This document shows positions 16,037-24,075 of a DNA stretch of 54,607 nt, one piece after another. The notes beneath the pieces are model-generated. The model had not been told where the DNA came from. It saw nothing but the letters and a program-made list of their open reading frames with translations, and made no database searches. Positions within the stretch are counted from its first letter, which is position 1. Every line of letters starts with the position of its first letter. This DNA comes from Kitasatospora phosalacinea (GTDB lineage: Bacteria; Actinomycetota; Actinomycetes; Streptomycetales; Streptomycetaceae): the NCBI RefSeq assembly GCF_000717185.1, contig NZ_JNYE01000043.1:1-54607 (forward strand), written 5' to 3'. Made by a program: the position numbers and the translations under genes.

Positions 16037-16915
16037 TCAGCGGCCCGCCCCGGCCGCCAGCAGCTCGGGGCCGCCCGCCTCCTGCGCCGCCGTCAGCTCG
16101 GCCATCCGGGCGGCGTCGGCGGGGGTGGCCGGGGTGAACAGGACGACCAGCGCGGACGGGTCGTCGACGGGGTGGAAGGAGCTGAGGGTGAGCCGGACCG
16201 GGCCGAGGCCGGGCGGGTCCGCCAGGACGGTGCGGGCGGTGAGCTCGGCCACCGAGTGGCAGCCCCACCAGTGGCGCAGCTCGGGCGCGTCGGTGTCGAG
16301 GCGGCGGTAGAGCTCGCCGGTGCGCGGGTCGGCGAGGGCGGGACCGGCCTGGGCGCGGAAGTGCTGGAAGACGTTCATCGCGAGCGGCTCCCAGTCGTGC
16401 AGGACCTCGCGCAGCCGGTGGTCGACGGCCAGCAGCCACATCAGGTTGCGGCGGTCGGCGGGGACGTGCTCGGGGGAGCCCCACAGCGCGCTCCAGGCGG
16501 CGTTCCAGGCCAGCAGGTCGAAGTGCCGGTCGAGCAGGGCGGCGGGGCTGGCGGGCCAGGAGTCGAGGACCGGGCGGACGGACGCGGCCAGCCGCCCGGC
16601 GGCGCTGCGGTCGGCGTCGGCGGGCACCGGCTCGTGGTACCCGGCCAGCCGCATCGCGTGCCGCAGGCCCGCCGCGTCCAGCCGCAGGGCGCGCGCCACC
16701 GCCTCCAGGACCTGCCGGGAGGCGGTGACGCGGCCCTGTTCGAGCCAGGTGTACCAGGCGAGGCCGACGCCGGACAGCGAGGCGACCTCCTCACGGCGCA
16801 GCCCGGGGGTGCGCCGCCGGGCGGTAGCGGTCAGGCCGACGTCGGCGGGCTGGAGGAGTTCGCGGTGGGCGCGCAGGAACGCGCCGAGTTCCTGGCCGGT
16901 GGCGGGGGTGGACAC
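16037..16915 (-). CDS. Helix-turn-helix regulator with MmyB-type ligand domain
   Basis: 292 residues from GTG (complement of 16913-16915). N-terminal xenobiotic-response-type HTH (LGAFLRAHRELLQPADVGL, TPGLRREEVASLSGVGLAWYTWLEQGR) is followed by a PAS-like MmyB ligand-binding domain (LDSWPASPAALLDRHFDLLAWNAAWSALWG, NVFQHFRAQAG). These regulators are abundant in actinobacteria, often near redox enzymes they control, and may bind fatty-acid-like ligands. Its stop lies three bases from the stop of the convergent epimerase-like gene, and its product could regulate that gene or the downstream cluster. Confidence 0.9.
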   Translation of the reverse strand: MSTPATGQELGAFLRAHRELLQPADVGLTATARRRTPGLRREEVASLSGVGLAWYTWLEQGRVTASRQVLEAVARALRLDAAGLRHAMRLAGYHEPVPADADRSAAGRLAASVRPVLDSWPASPAALLDRHFDLLAWNAAWSALWGSPEHVPADRRNLMWLLAVDHRLREVLHDWEPLAMNVFQHFRAQAGPALADPRTGELYRRLDTDAPELRHWWGCHSVAELTARTVLADPPGLGPVRLTLSSFHPVDDPSALVVLFTPATPADAARMAELTAAQEAGGPELLAAGAGR

Positions 16916-16962
16916 GGTGCTCGCTCCTCGTCGCGGTGGTGCTCGGGTACGTCGGTTCCAGG

Positions 16963-17847
16963 TTAGGCCGGGAGCGGGCCGGTTCCGGATCCTGCAACAA
17001 ACTCCTCACGTTGCGCCAACTCCCAGAGCCGAACGGGCATGTGGCTCACGTGCCCGCGTTCGGCCTGCCGCCGCCAGGCGGCCGCGCCGACGGCCCGGTA
17101 GAAGTCGGCCCGGCGCTCCTCGGGCAGCACCTGCGCGTAGTAGTCGCCGAAGGTCGCCGCGTGGAAGCGCTCGTACTGCTCGGCGGAGTCGACGGTGACC
17201 ACCGCGTCCCGCTCGGCGTGCCCGGCGACGGCCAGGTGCGGGGCGAGGACGGCGAGCAGGTCGTCGACGGTGCGGGTGCGGGTGCCGATCGGCAGGACGC
17301 CGTGCGCGGCGAGCAGCGCGGGCACCTCCGCGGCCGGGGTGCCCAGCGCGTCGAGCGCCTCGCGCACCAACTCGTCCTCGCCGCCCAGGCCGTGGGCGTC
17401 GCGGGCCGGGTGGTAGGTGGTGAGCAGGAAGCGCCCGCCGGGGGCGAGGTGGGCGGCGACCCAGGCGAACACCCGGTCCTCGACCGGGTACAGCCAGTGC
17501 AGCACCGAGGTCTGGGTGATCACCTGGGCGCGGTGCGGCAGCGGCTCGGGCGCGGTCAGGTCGGCCCGGTGCAGCTCGGCCCGCTCCCCGTACGGGGCCA
17601 GGCGCAGGCCCGCCTCGGCGATCCGGTGCTCGGAGCGCTCCAGGCCGACGGCCAGCCGCAGCGAGGGGAAGCGCTCCAGGGCGCTCTCCAGCAGCTGGCC
17701 GATGCCGCTGCCGAGGTCGACCAGCACCTCGGGGGCGCCGGTGACGCGGTCCAGCACCCAGTCGCGGTCCTGGACCTGGCGCAGGCGGCTGGCGTCGGCG
17801 TACCCGGCGAGGGTGCGGGCCTGGATCTCGACGGTGGACGGGCTCAC
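16963..17847 (-). CDS. Class I SAM-dependent methyltransferase
   Basis: 294 residues from GTG (complement of 17845-17847), which overlaps the TGA of the monooxygenase gene as GTGA. Rossmann motif I is EVLVDLGSGIGQLLESALERFP; motif II-like LAVGLERSE; motif IV region AQVITQTSVLHWL; post-motif LAPGGRFLLTTYHPARD. It resembles small-molecule O/N/C-methyltransferases. As the last gene of a tightly coupled operon after a flavin-dependent hydroxylase, it most likely methylates the hydroxylated product, for example a newly formed phenolic or N-hydroxyl group; this is inference. No terminator is obvious downstream before 16915. Confidence 0.85.
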   Translation of the reverse strand: MSPSTVEIQARTLAGYADASRLRQVQDRDWVLDRVTGAPEVLVDLGSGIGQLLESALERFPSLRLAVGLERSEHRIAEAGLRLAPYGERAELHRADLTAPEPLPHRAQVITQTSVLHWLYPVEDRVFAWVAAHLAPGGRFLLTTYHPARDAHGLGGEDELVREALDALGTPAAEVPALLAAHGVLPIGTRTRTVDDLLAVLAPHLAVAGHAERDAVVTVDSAEQYERFHAATFGDYYAQVLPEERRADFYRAVGAAAWRRQAERGHVSHMPVRLWELAQREEFVAGSGTGPLPA

Positions 17848-19352
17848 GCGCGGGCCTCCTGGTCTTCGGTGCTGGCGGTGCTGGCGGTGCTGGCGGGGGT
17901 GTCGGGGGTGTCGAGCAGGGCGAGCAGCCGGGCCCGGGCCTCGGACTGGTCGTGGCGGTGGTAGACGGTGATCCGGTTGCGGGCCAGGTCGCCGCGGTGG
18001 ACGTACTCGTACAGGTCCTGGCGCTGGCCGAAGCCGTCGCCGGTCAGCTCCCAGGCGAGGCGGAACAGCCGGGACTTGCGCTCCACGTCGGTGCCGCGGC
18101 CGCGCATGTAGCGCTCCAGGTGCGGGCGCAGCCTCGGGTGGGCGAGGTCGCCGGGGGAGGGCTGCATCAGCAGGCCGGAGGCGCCGATCCGGCGGACGAT
18201 GTCGACCGCATCGCCCGCGACCTCGGCCGACCACACCCGGGAGGCGAAGGTGTCGCCGGGCGCGAACAGGCCGGAGTCGGTGGGCGCGCCGCGGTTCTCG
18301 GCCGCGTCCAGGAAGTAGCCGGTCAGTTCGGCGTACCCGGCGAGCCGGCCCAGGTCCTCCTGGACGTTGCGAAACCCGTCGACGCCGATCGACTCGGCGA
18401 GCAGCGTCGCGGTGGCCAGCAGGGTGCGCAGCCGCTCCCGGTAGCGGATGTGGCCGACGTACGCACTCCAGGCGTTGATCCGGCCCAGGCCCTCGCGGGC
18501 CAGTGCGGCGTCGCGCAGCAGGAACACCCGCTCCCACGGCACCAGCACGTCGTCGAAGAACAGCATCGCGTCCTGCTCGTCGTACCGGGCGCCGACCGGG
18601 TGCCGGTGGCCCCAGGGCGCGGCGCCGAGCGGTTCGCGGGCCAGCGTGACCAGGCCGGGGGCGTTCAGCGGCAGCGCGAACCAGACCACGAACTTCTCGG
18701 CCCGGTCGTCGGTGAACGACGCCGACAGGTACACGAGCACCTCGTGGGCCAGCGGCGCCAGCGTGGTCAGCTGCTTGGCGCCGCGCACCACGATGCCGCG
18801 CTCGTTCTCCTCCAGCACCCGCAGCGCCAGGTCCGGGTCGTCCAGCGGGCTCGCCGAACGGTCGATCTGCGGGTCGCCCAGCGCGTGCGACAGCACCAGG
18901 TCGTTCTGCGCGCAGTACCGGTACCAGGCCTCGGCGTTGGCGCCGAACCGCGGGTCGGCGGTGGCCAGCCGGTGCCGGAAGTCGTGCACGCCCACCGCGA
19001 TCGAGGCCATGAACGCGGGCGAGCGGCCCTGCTGGCCGAGCGCCTGGGCGTGCCAGAACTCGGCGCTGCGCCGCTGGACGCGCAACTCCTCCAGGGAGGT
19101 GGGCGGTTGGTAGGCGCGGGCCAGCCGCAGGCCGGTGTCCGGGTCCTTCCAGGTCAGCAGCTCGCGGTGCTCGGGCTCGTGCTGGAGGTCCAGCAGCCGG
19201 GCCAACTCGTCGGCGGCGGGCCGGAACGCGGGGTGCGAGGCCGGGTCGGCGACGCGCTGCCCGTCCAGGTACAGCTCGCGGCCGTCGTCGAGTTCGGCCC
19301 GGTAGCGGTCGCCGGTGAGCAGGCCGCGGGGCTCCGTGGACAGCAGGGTCAT
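17844..19352 (-). CDS. HpaB-type two-component flavin-dependent monooxygenase
   Basis: 502 residues from ATG (complement of 19350-19352), which overlaps the TGA of the reductase gene as ATGA. The length and acyl-CoA-dehydrogenase-like layout match the 4-hydroxyphenylacetate 3-hydroxylase oxygenase family: N-terminal LLTGDRYRAELDDGRELYLDGQRV, middle GVHDFRHRLATADPRF, ALGDPQIDRSAS, EENERGIVVRGAKQLTTLAPLAHEVLVY, FFDDVLVPWERVFLL, and a helical C-terminus (SPGDLAHPRLRPHLERYMRGRG). These enzymes use FADH2 supplied by a partner reductase, here the next gene upstream, to hydroxylate phenols or oxidise nitrogen. The C-terminus ends in a repetitive Thr/Ala/Ser tail from a 9-bp tandem repeat. Confidence 0.88.
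   Translation of the reverse strand: MTLLSTEPRGLLTGDRYRAELDDGRELYLDGQRVADPASHPAFRPAADELARLLDLQHEPEHRELLTWKDPDTGLRLARAYQPPTSLEELRVQRRSAEFWHAQALGQQGRSPAFMASIAVGVHDFRHRLATADPRFGANAEAWYRYCAQNDLVLSHALGDPQIDRSASPLDDPDLALRVLEENERGIVVRGAKQLTTLAPLAHEVLVYLSASFTDDRAEKFVVWFALPLNAPGLVTLAREPLGAAPWGHRHPVGARYDEQDAMLFFDDVLVPWERVFLLRDAALAREGLGRINAWSAYVGHIRYRERLRTLLATATLLAESIGVDGFRNVQEDLGRLAGYAELTGYFLDAAENRGAPTDSGLFAPGDTFASRVWSAEVAGDAVDIVRRIGASGLLMQPSPGDLAHPRLRPHLERYMRGRGTDVERKSRLFRLAWELTGDGFGQRQDLYEYVHRGDLARNRITVYHRHDQSEARARLLALLDTPDTPASTASTASTEDQEARA
17868..17912 (-). repeat. 9-bp tandem repeat at the 3' end of the monooxygenase gene
   Basis: Three copies of GGTGCTGGC (17868-17894) followed by two copies of GGGGGTGTC (17895-17912). 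It encodes the low-complexity TPASTASTAST-like tail just before the stop. Confidence 0.8.
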
Positions 19353-19912
19353 GCGCCGACTCCTCTGGTAGGGAGGGAAGTTGAGGTAGCGGACGGGGTC
19401 TCGGGGCCGAGCAGCCGGTAGCGGGCGGCGTGGTGCAGCAGCGGGCGGCCGCCGTCCGCGCCGTCCGCGCCGACCGCGGTGACCCGGCCGACCAGCAGCA
19501 CGTGGTCGCCGACCGGCAGTTCGGCGTGCAGCTCGGCCGCGAACCAGGCCGCCGCCCCGGCCGGGACGGGCCCGCAGGCGGGGTCGGGGCGTACCGGCAG
19601 GTCGGTGAACGCCCCGGCCGCCCGGCCCGCGCCCGGGGTCGCGAAGCGCCGGGCCAGCGGTTCCTGACGGTCCGTCAGGACGCTGACGGCGAAGCGCCCG
19701 GAGGCGTGCACGGCCGCCGCCAGCGGGCTGCGCGGGGAGAGCGCGACGCCGATCAGCGGCGGGTCGAGGGAGAGCGTGGTGAACGAGGACACCGTCTTGG
19801 CGTGCTCCTCGCCGCCCCACCGGGCGGTCAGCACCGCGACCCCGGTCGGCCAGTGCCGGGCGGCGGCCCGCAGCGCGTCCGCGGTGACCGCGCTCTGCAC
19901 GGGCGCGCTCAC
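19349..19912 (-). CDS. Flavin reductase, partner of the HpaB-type monooxygenase
   Basis: 187 residues from GTG (complement of 19910-19912), overlapping the previous stop as GTGA. It shows the FMN-binding split barrel of the HpaC-type reductase family: WPTGVAVLTARW, HAKTVSSFTTLSLDPPLIGVALSPRSPLAAAV, GRFAVSVLTDRQEPLARRFA, and HVLLVGRVTAVG. It uses NAD(P)H to make free reduced flavin for the oxygenase encoded next in the operon. Expression is translationally coupled on both sides, which supports fixed stoichiometry. Confidence 0.9.
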   Translation of the reverse strand: MSAPVQSAVTADALRAAARHWPTGVAVLTARWGGEEHAKTVSSFTTLSLDPPLIGVALSPRSPLAAAVHASGRFAVSVLTDRQEPLARRFATPGAGRAAGAFTDLPVRPDPACGPVPAGAAAWFAAELHAELPVGDHVLLVGRVTAVGADGADGGRPLLHHAARYRLLGPETPSATSTSLPTRGVGA

Positions 19913-21750
19913 CGCAGCGCCACCCGGTAGGCGCGCAGCCACTCGTCGACCTGCACCAGGTGGTCCAGACCGCCGACCGGGTTGGGCGCGGTGCGCGGGC
20001 CGGGCAGCGGGCGGCCCTCGGCGAGGTGGGCGCGCACCAGCTCGCGGTCGACCAGGTCGAAGACCGGGGCGGCCGGGTCGGCGAGCAGCTCGTGGGCGCG
20101 GGCGGTGAGGACCTCGGTGTAGCGGACGGCGGGCGTGGACGGGTAGCCCGACTTGGGGCGGTCGGCGACCTGCGGCGGCAGCAGGTCGCGCACCGCGTCG
20201 CGCAGCAGGCCCTTGGCGCGCCCGCCGGGCGACTTGAGGGCCCACGGCACGTTCCACAGGTACTCCACCAGGCGGTGGTCGCAGAACGGGACGCGCACCT
20301 CCAGGCCGACCGACATCGACACCCGGTCGACCCGGTCCAGCAGCGGCGGCAGCCAGCGGGTCAGCGCCAGGTGGAAGGTCTCGCGGACCTTCGCCTCCGC
20401 CGCGCCCTCCCCGTCCAGCCGGGGCACCGAGGCCAGCGAGGCCCGGTACGCGGCCTCGGTGTACTCGGCGGGCCGGGCCGCGGCGCGCACCTCCGGGCGC
20501 AGCAGCGCGGCCGGCGTGGTGCGGCCGTGCAGCCAGGGGAAGGTGCCGGAGGCGAGCGCCGGGGCGTCGTGGAAGTAGGGGTAGCCGCCGAAGACCTCGT
20601 CGGCGGCCTCGCCGGACAGCGCGACGGTGGAGCGGCGGCGCACCTCGCGGAAGAGCAGGTGCAGCGAGGCGTCCATCTCGCCCCAGCCGGGCCGGTCGCG
20701 GGCCCGCAGCACGGCGTCGCGGGCCTCCAGCAGGTCGTCGTCGGGGATCAGCACGCTGGTGTGCAGGGTGCCGATGTGCTCGGCGGCGGCGCGCACGAAC
20801 GGGGCGTCCTGGCTGGTGCGCCAGGCGTCGGGGGCGCGGTCGGCGCTGCCGGGGAAGTCCACCGAGAAGCTGGTGATCTTGCCCTGGCCCCGGCGCTCCC
20901 GGGCGGCGGCGGCCAGCGCGGTGATCGCGGAGGAGTCGACGCCGCCGGACAGCAGGGTGCACAGCGGCACGTCGCTGACCAGTTGGCGCTCCACCGCGTC
21001 GGCGAGCAGCTCCCGCACGTGCGCCCGGGTGGTGGCCTCGTCGTCGGGGTGCGGGGCCGACTCCAGCTGCCAGTACCGCAGTTCGCGCACCGCGTGCCGG
21101 GTGGCGAGCACCAGGTGGCCGGGGCGGACCTCGTGCAGGCCGCGGAACAGGCCGTGCCCGGCGCTGGGCGCGGCGGGCAGCGCGAACAGCTCGGCGACGC
21201 CCTCGGCGTCCAACTCGGCGGGCAGCAGCGGGTTCGCCAGCACCGCCTTCGGCTCGGAGCCGAACAGCACCCCGTTGGCGTGCCGGTGCCAGTACAGCGG
21301 CTTGATGCCCAAGTGGTCTCGCACCAGCAGGAGTTCCTCCCGCCGGGCGTCCCACAGCGCGTAAGCGAAGATCCCGTTGAACCGGGCCGGGGCCCGGTGC
21401 CCCCACTGCAGGTGGGCGCGGAGCACCACCTCGGTGTCGGAGCGGGTCCGGAACACGTGCCCGTGCGCCTCCAGTTCGGCGCGCAGCTCGCGGTGGTTGT
21501 ACAGCTCGCCGTTGTAGGCCAGCACCGCCCGGACGGCCTCCGCCCCGGCCCCGGCGTCGGCGAACGGCTGCACGCCGCCGTCCAGGTCGATCACCGCGAG
21601 CCGGGTGTGGCCGAGCGCCGCGTGCCGCGACAGCCACACCCCGTCCGCGTCCGGGCCGCGGCAGGCGAGCGTCCCGGTCATCCGGCGGACCGCCTCGGCG
21701 CGCAGCCGCAGGTCGTCCGCCCAGTCCAGCCATCCGGTCACTCCGCACAT
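19909..21750 (-). CDS. asnB: Glutamine-hydrolysing asparagine-synthetase-like amidotransferase
   Basis: 613 residues from ATG (complement of 21748-21750), overlapping the upstream TGA as TGATG. The N-terminal Ntn glutaminase domain starts MCGVTGW, with Cys2 the nucleophile, and has RLAVIDL and YNGELYNHRELR. The C-terminal ATP pyrophosphatase domain has the P-loop SGGVDSS (268-274), ALSGEAADEVFGGYPYF and DRVSMSVGLEVRVPFCDHRLVEY. The enzyme adenylates a carboxylate and transfers glutamine-derived ammonia. All signatures for asparagine synthetase are intact, but it sits inside a monooxygenase/methyltransferase operon, so a pathway-specific amide-forming role is likely. Lasso cyclases are related, but no protease or RRE genes are present here. 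Confidence 0.9.
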   Translation of the reverse strand: MCGVTGWLDWADDLRLRAEAVRRMTGTLACRGPDADGVWLSRHAALGHTRLAVIDLDGGVQPFADAGAGAEAVRAVLAYNGELYNHRELRAELEAHGHVFRTRSDTEVVLRAHLQWGHRAPARFNGIFAYALWDARREELLLVRDHLGIKPLYWHRHANGVLFGSEPKAVLANPLLPAELDAEGVAELFALPAAPSAGHGLFRGLHEVRPGHLVLATRHAVRELRYWQLESAPHPDDEATTRAHVRELLADAVERQLVSDVPLCTLLSGGVDSSAITALAAAARERRGQGKITSFSVDFPGSADRAPDAWRTSQDAPFVRAAAEHIGTLHTSVLIPDDDLLEARDAVLRARDRPGWGEMDASLHLLFREVRRRSTVALSGEAADEVFGGYPYFHDAPALASGTFPWLHGRTTPAALLRPEVRAAARPAEYTEAAYRASLASVPRLDGEGAAEAKVRETFHLALTRWLPPLLDRVDRVSMSVGLEVRVPFCDHRLVEYLWNVPWALKSPGGRAKGLLRDAVRDLLPPQVADRPKSGYPSTPAVRYTEVLTARAHELLADPAAPVFDLVDRELVRAHLAEGRPLPGPRTAPNPVGGLDHLVQVDEWLRAYRVALR

Positions 21751-22490
21751 CAGCGCGTCCCCGTCCCTTCCTCGGTGCCTTCGGTCGCGGCGCTCGCCTC
21801 CCAGTGGCAGCCGTGACCGGTCGGACCGGACTGCAGCCGGTACGCCGGACGGAAGCCCTTGGCGCGGATGTTCGCCGACAGCGCGTGGGTGCAGTACGTG
21901 CACGGCGAGGCCAGCGTGATGGTCACGCCGCTGCGCCGGGCCTGCTCCCGGTAGTCCCAGATCGCGCAGTGCGTGATCGTCAGCTCGGCCCGCTCCCGGC
22001 CGGGCGGCCGGTCGTCGTCGAACTCGTACTCGGAGCCGTACAGTTCGGCCTGCCGGGCGATCCGGTGGATCGGGTCCGCCGCGCCCCGGCCGTGGTCCGG
22101 CTCGACGGTGCGGTGCACCTCGGCGTTGGACGCCGCCCACGCCGCCAGCACCTGCTCGCCGTAGCGGCGCACCAGGAAGCGCTCCATCAGCGCCTGGCCG
22201 CGGAAGAACAGCCGCTGCCACTGCGCGGACGGCGCGGACTCCTCCGGCAGGTCGGCGAAGATCTCGCCCTGCAGGGCGAACCACTCCGCCAGCTGCGGCT
22301 GGTCGTCCAGCGACACCAGGTACCGGGTCAGCCCGGCCTCGGCCTCGTGCAGGCGCTGGCGCCACAGGGCGGAGCGCTCGGCCTCCGACATCGACCGGTA
22401 CGGCGAACGCCCCCACTCGGGGCCGCCCTCCGCCACCCCCACCGGCAGCACCACCACCGGCCGACCCGGCCCCGTTCCGTCGACGCCCAT
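21750..22490 (-). CDS. Cys-rich protein, possibly ATC-hydrolase-like; first gene of the operon
   Basis: 246 residues from ATG (complement of 22488-22490), with a GGAGGGAGA ribosome-binding site. No family is assigned with confidence. The mostly helical N-terminal half (SEAERSALWRQRLHEAEAGLTRYLV, LFFRGQALMERFLVRRYGEQVLAAW) precedes a conserved-looking C-terminal part with C175 (TITHCAIWDY), C197-x2-C200 (SPCTYCTHAL) and C228 (GHGCHW), spacing that suggests a metal- or thiol-based site. The arrangement recalls L-2-amino-thiazoline-4-carboxylate hydrolase-like proteins, an inference from pattern only. Its stop overlaps the asnB-like start, so it belongs to the same pathway. The Met at residue 34 is an alternative start. 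Confidence 0.6.
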   Translation of the reverse strand: MGVDGTGPGRPVVVLPVGVAEGGPEWGRSPYRSMSEAERSALWRQRLHEAEAGLTRYLVSLDDQPQLAEWFALQGEIFADLPEESAPSAQWQRLFFRGQALMERFLVRRYGEQVLAAWAASNAEVHRTVEPDHGRGAADPIHRIARQAELYGSEYEFDDDRPPGRERAELTITHCAIWDYREQARRSGVTITLASPCTYCTHALSANIRAKGFRPAYRLQSGPTGHGCHWEASAATEGTEEGTGTR

Positions 22491-22648
22491 CAGGTGCTCT
22501 CCCTCCGCAACGGTCCGCAGGTGCTTGTCGTTGCCACGCTAAGGACCGCCCCACCACCCCCAGAAGCCCCGAACGGCTACGCGCAGGGCGACCTTCGTCG
22601 CCCCCGGAGGGCGACCCGGGGACCCGCGCGGGCACCCGGGAACGCCGG

Positions 22649-22679
22649 GAGCCCGCCCACCGCGGGGGTGGACGGGCTC
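22649..22679 (-). terminator. Terminator of the LuxR-type regulator gene
   Basis: 13-bp stem with one mismatch (22649-22661 with 22667-22679) and a 5-nt loop, 23 bases past the regulator stop. It separates the regulator from the five-gene operon, which must therefore have its own promoter within 22491-22648. Confidence 0.75.
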
Positions 22680-22702
22680 CTCGGGGACGGCGGGGCGGCG
22701 GC

Positions 22703-23542
22703 TCAGCCGGCCAGGCCGTGGCGGACGGCGTAGAGGGCGGCGCGCAGGCGGTCGGACTGGCCGGTCTTGCGCATCGCCTGGGTGAGGTGCTTCTTGACGG
22801 TGGCCTCGGCCAGGGCGAGGCGGCGGCCGATCTCGGCGTTGCTCAGGCCGAGGGCCAGCTGGGCCAGGACTTCGCGTTCGCGGTCGGTCAACCCGGTCTG
22901 GTCCAGCGGGAGTTCGACCGGGGCGACGGGCTGCGGGCGGACCGGGACGGGGGCGGGCAGGAACAGCGTGCCCCCGGCCGCGACCAGCCGGACGGCGTCC
23001 ACGATCCGCTCCGGCGGCAGGTCCAGCGGGAAGCAGCCGCTGCCGCCCGCCATCAGGATCCGGCTGGCCTCGGTGGTGGTCTCGGCCCGGCGCAGCAGCA
23101 GCACCCGGGCGTCCGGCGCCCCGTCCGGGCGGCGCAGGGCCGCGACGGCGGCCAGGTCGCCGTCCAGGGTCGTGCCGCGGCCCAGCAGCACCACGTCCGG
23201 CCCGGTGCGGTGGACCGAGCGGACGGCGTGCGCCGGGTCGGCGGAGGAGCCGACCACGGCGAGGTCGGCGACGCCCGCCAGGACGCTGCGCAGCCCGGCG
23301 CTGACCACCGGGTGCCGTTCGACCAGGAAGACCCGGGTGGCGACCGTCCGGTGCGCGGCGCCGGTCGGGCACAGCGGGTGGTGGCAGGTGCAGGCCGCCT
23401 CGGGGGCGGTGCGGGCCGCGTCGGCGAGCAGCTGGTGCCCGGCGAGCAGGTCCAGCGGGTTGTCGATCTCGGTGTGCAGGGCGTCCTGCGGGTGCGCGCG
23501 GTGGCGCAGCACCCGGGCGGGGCCGCTGGTCAGCGCGGCCAC
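22703..23542 (-). CDS. Atypical NarL/LuxR-type response regulator
   Basis: 279 residues from GTG (complement of 23540-23542), chosen for GGGAGG five bases upstream. An unusual N-terminal 65 residues contain a Cys/His cluster (C51-T-C53-H-H-P-L-C58). The receiver domain (residues about 70-190) lacks canonical phosphorylation residues: the acidic pair is E75-R76 (VERHPVV) and the phospho-acceptor position is G121 (VVLLGRG). The LuxR HTH is intact (LTDREREVLAQLALGLSNAEIGRRLALAEATVKKHL). Such atypical receivers often respond to ligands rather than kinases and control neighbouring antibiotic genes; no histidine kinase is nearby. Likely cluster-situated regulator of the operon just downstream. Confidence 0.87.
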   Translation of the reverse strand: MAALTSGPARVLRHRAHPQDALHTEIDNPLDLLAGHQLLADAARTAPEAACTCHHPLCPTGAAHRTVATRVFLVERHPVVSAGLRSVLAGVADLAVVGSSADPAHAVRSVHRTGPDVVLLGRGTTLDGDLAAVAALRRPDGAPDARVLLLRRAETTTEASRILMAGGSGCFPLDLPPERIVDAVRLVAAGGTLFLPAPVPVRPQPVAPVELPLDQTGLTDREREVLAQLALGLSNAEIGRRLALAEATVKKHLTQAMRKTGQSDRLRAALYAVRHGLAG

Positions 23543-23696
23543 GGGACCTCCCGGCGGGAGGGCGCGGCGGGGTACGGGAGCGGGTGCATGGCGGGTCGGT
23601 CCCCTCGGAGGCGGCGAAGGCGCGGGACGGGGGATCGGCGCCCGGTTCGGCACCGACCCCGCGGAGGACGGGCGGTGACGCCGCGGGCCGGCCGGG

Positions 23697-23807
23697 TCAG
23701 GGCAGGGGGCGGCGCACCGTGCCGGGGCGACAGGTCTCGTCGAAGCACCTGCGGTGCCACGAGCCGCCGATCCCCCAGAGGGTGAAGTCGGTCCGCCGAT
23801 AAGCCAT
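23697..23807 (-). CDS. Probable leaderless 36-residue peptide gene
   Basis: ATG is the complement of 23805-23807 and TGA of 23697-23699. The peptide begins MAYRRTDFTLWGIGGSW, continues HRRCFDETC (two Cys four residues apart) and ends PGTVRRPLP. It is too short for standard calling, but a near-consensus promoter ends seven bases before the ATG, which would put the transcription start at the A of the start codon. It is basic, with no transmembrane segment. It sits at the head of the regulator/operon block, 154 bases upstream of the LuxR gene. It could be a leader, a toxin-like peptide or a RiPP precursor; function unknown. Confidence 0.55.
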   Translation of the reverse strand: MAYRRTDFTLWGIGGSWHRRCFDETCRPGTVRRPLP

Positions 23808-23813
23808 GGGGAA

Positions 23814-23843
23814 ATCCTATTTGCGCCGATGAGGGACGGTCAA
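23814..23843 (-). promoter_or_regulatory. HrdB-type promoter, probably leaderless
   Basis: On the minus strand, TTGACC (complement of 23838-23843), an 18-nt spacer and TAGGAT (complement of 23814-23819) closely match the streptomycete vegetative consensus. The expected start point falls on the A of ATG at 23807. Confidence 0.65.
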
Positions 23844-23913
23844 GGACGGTCCGGAGTCCGGAAGTTGCCCCCACCGCCCTGCCCGCACCGCGCTACCCGC
23901 CCCGCCCGCTCCT

Positions 23914-24075
23914 ATGACCACGGGTAACAGCACGAACGCCTGGCTGGCTGACGCCGCGCACCGTCCGCGAGCCTCGGTCCGAACGACCCCGACGGCGCCG
24001 GCCCCGCCCCGCCGTCCGAACCGGAGGACCCACCGCGCCATGCCCGCCGCCACCGCCGACCCGGCCGCCCCGTGA
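23914..24075 (+). CDS. Possible 53-residue upstream ORF coupled to the ABC operon
   Basis: ATG 23914 (MTTGNSTNAWLADAAHR) runs to a TGA at 24073-24075 that overlaps the GTG of the permease gene as GTGA. An internal ATG at 24041 follows a GGAGG (24021-24025) and would give an 11-residue leader. The second half is Arg/Pro-rich and third-position G/C is weaker than in neighbours, so this may be leader RNA rather than protein. If translated, it would couple to permease translation. Confidence 0.3.
   Translation: MTTGNSTNAWLADAAHRPRASVRTTPTAPAPPRRPNRRTHRAMPAATADPAAP

Noticed and set aside
19909..21750. Lasso-peptide cyclase
   Set aside because: The gene is a full-length AsnB with an intact glutaminase Cys2. 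No leader peptidase or RRE (B1/B2) genes lie nearby, so a lasso cluster is not supported despite the small peptide gene at 23.7 kb.
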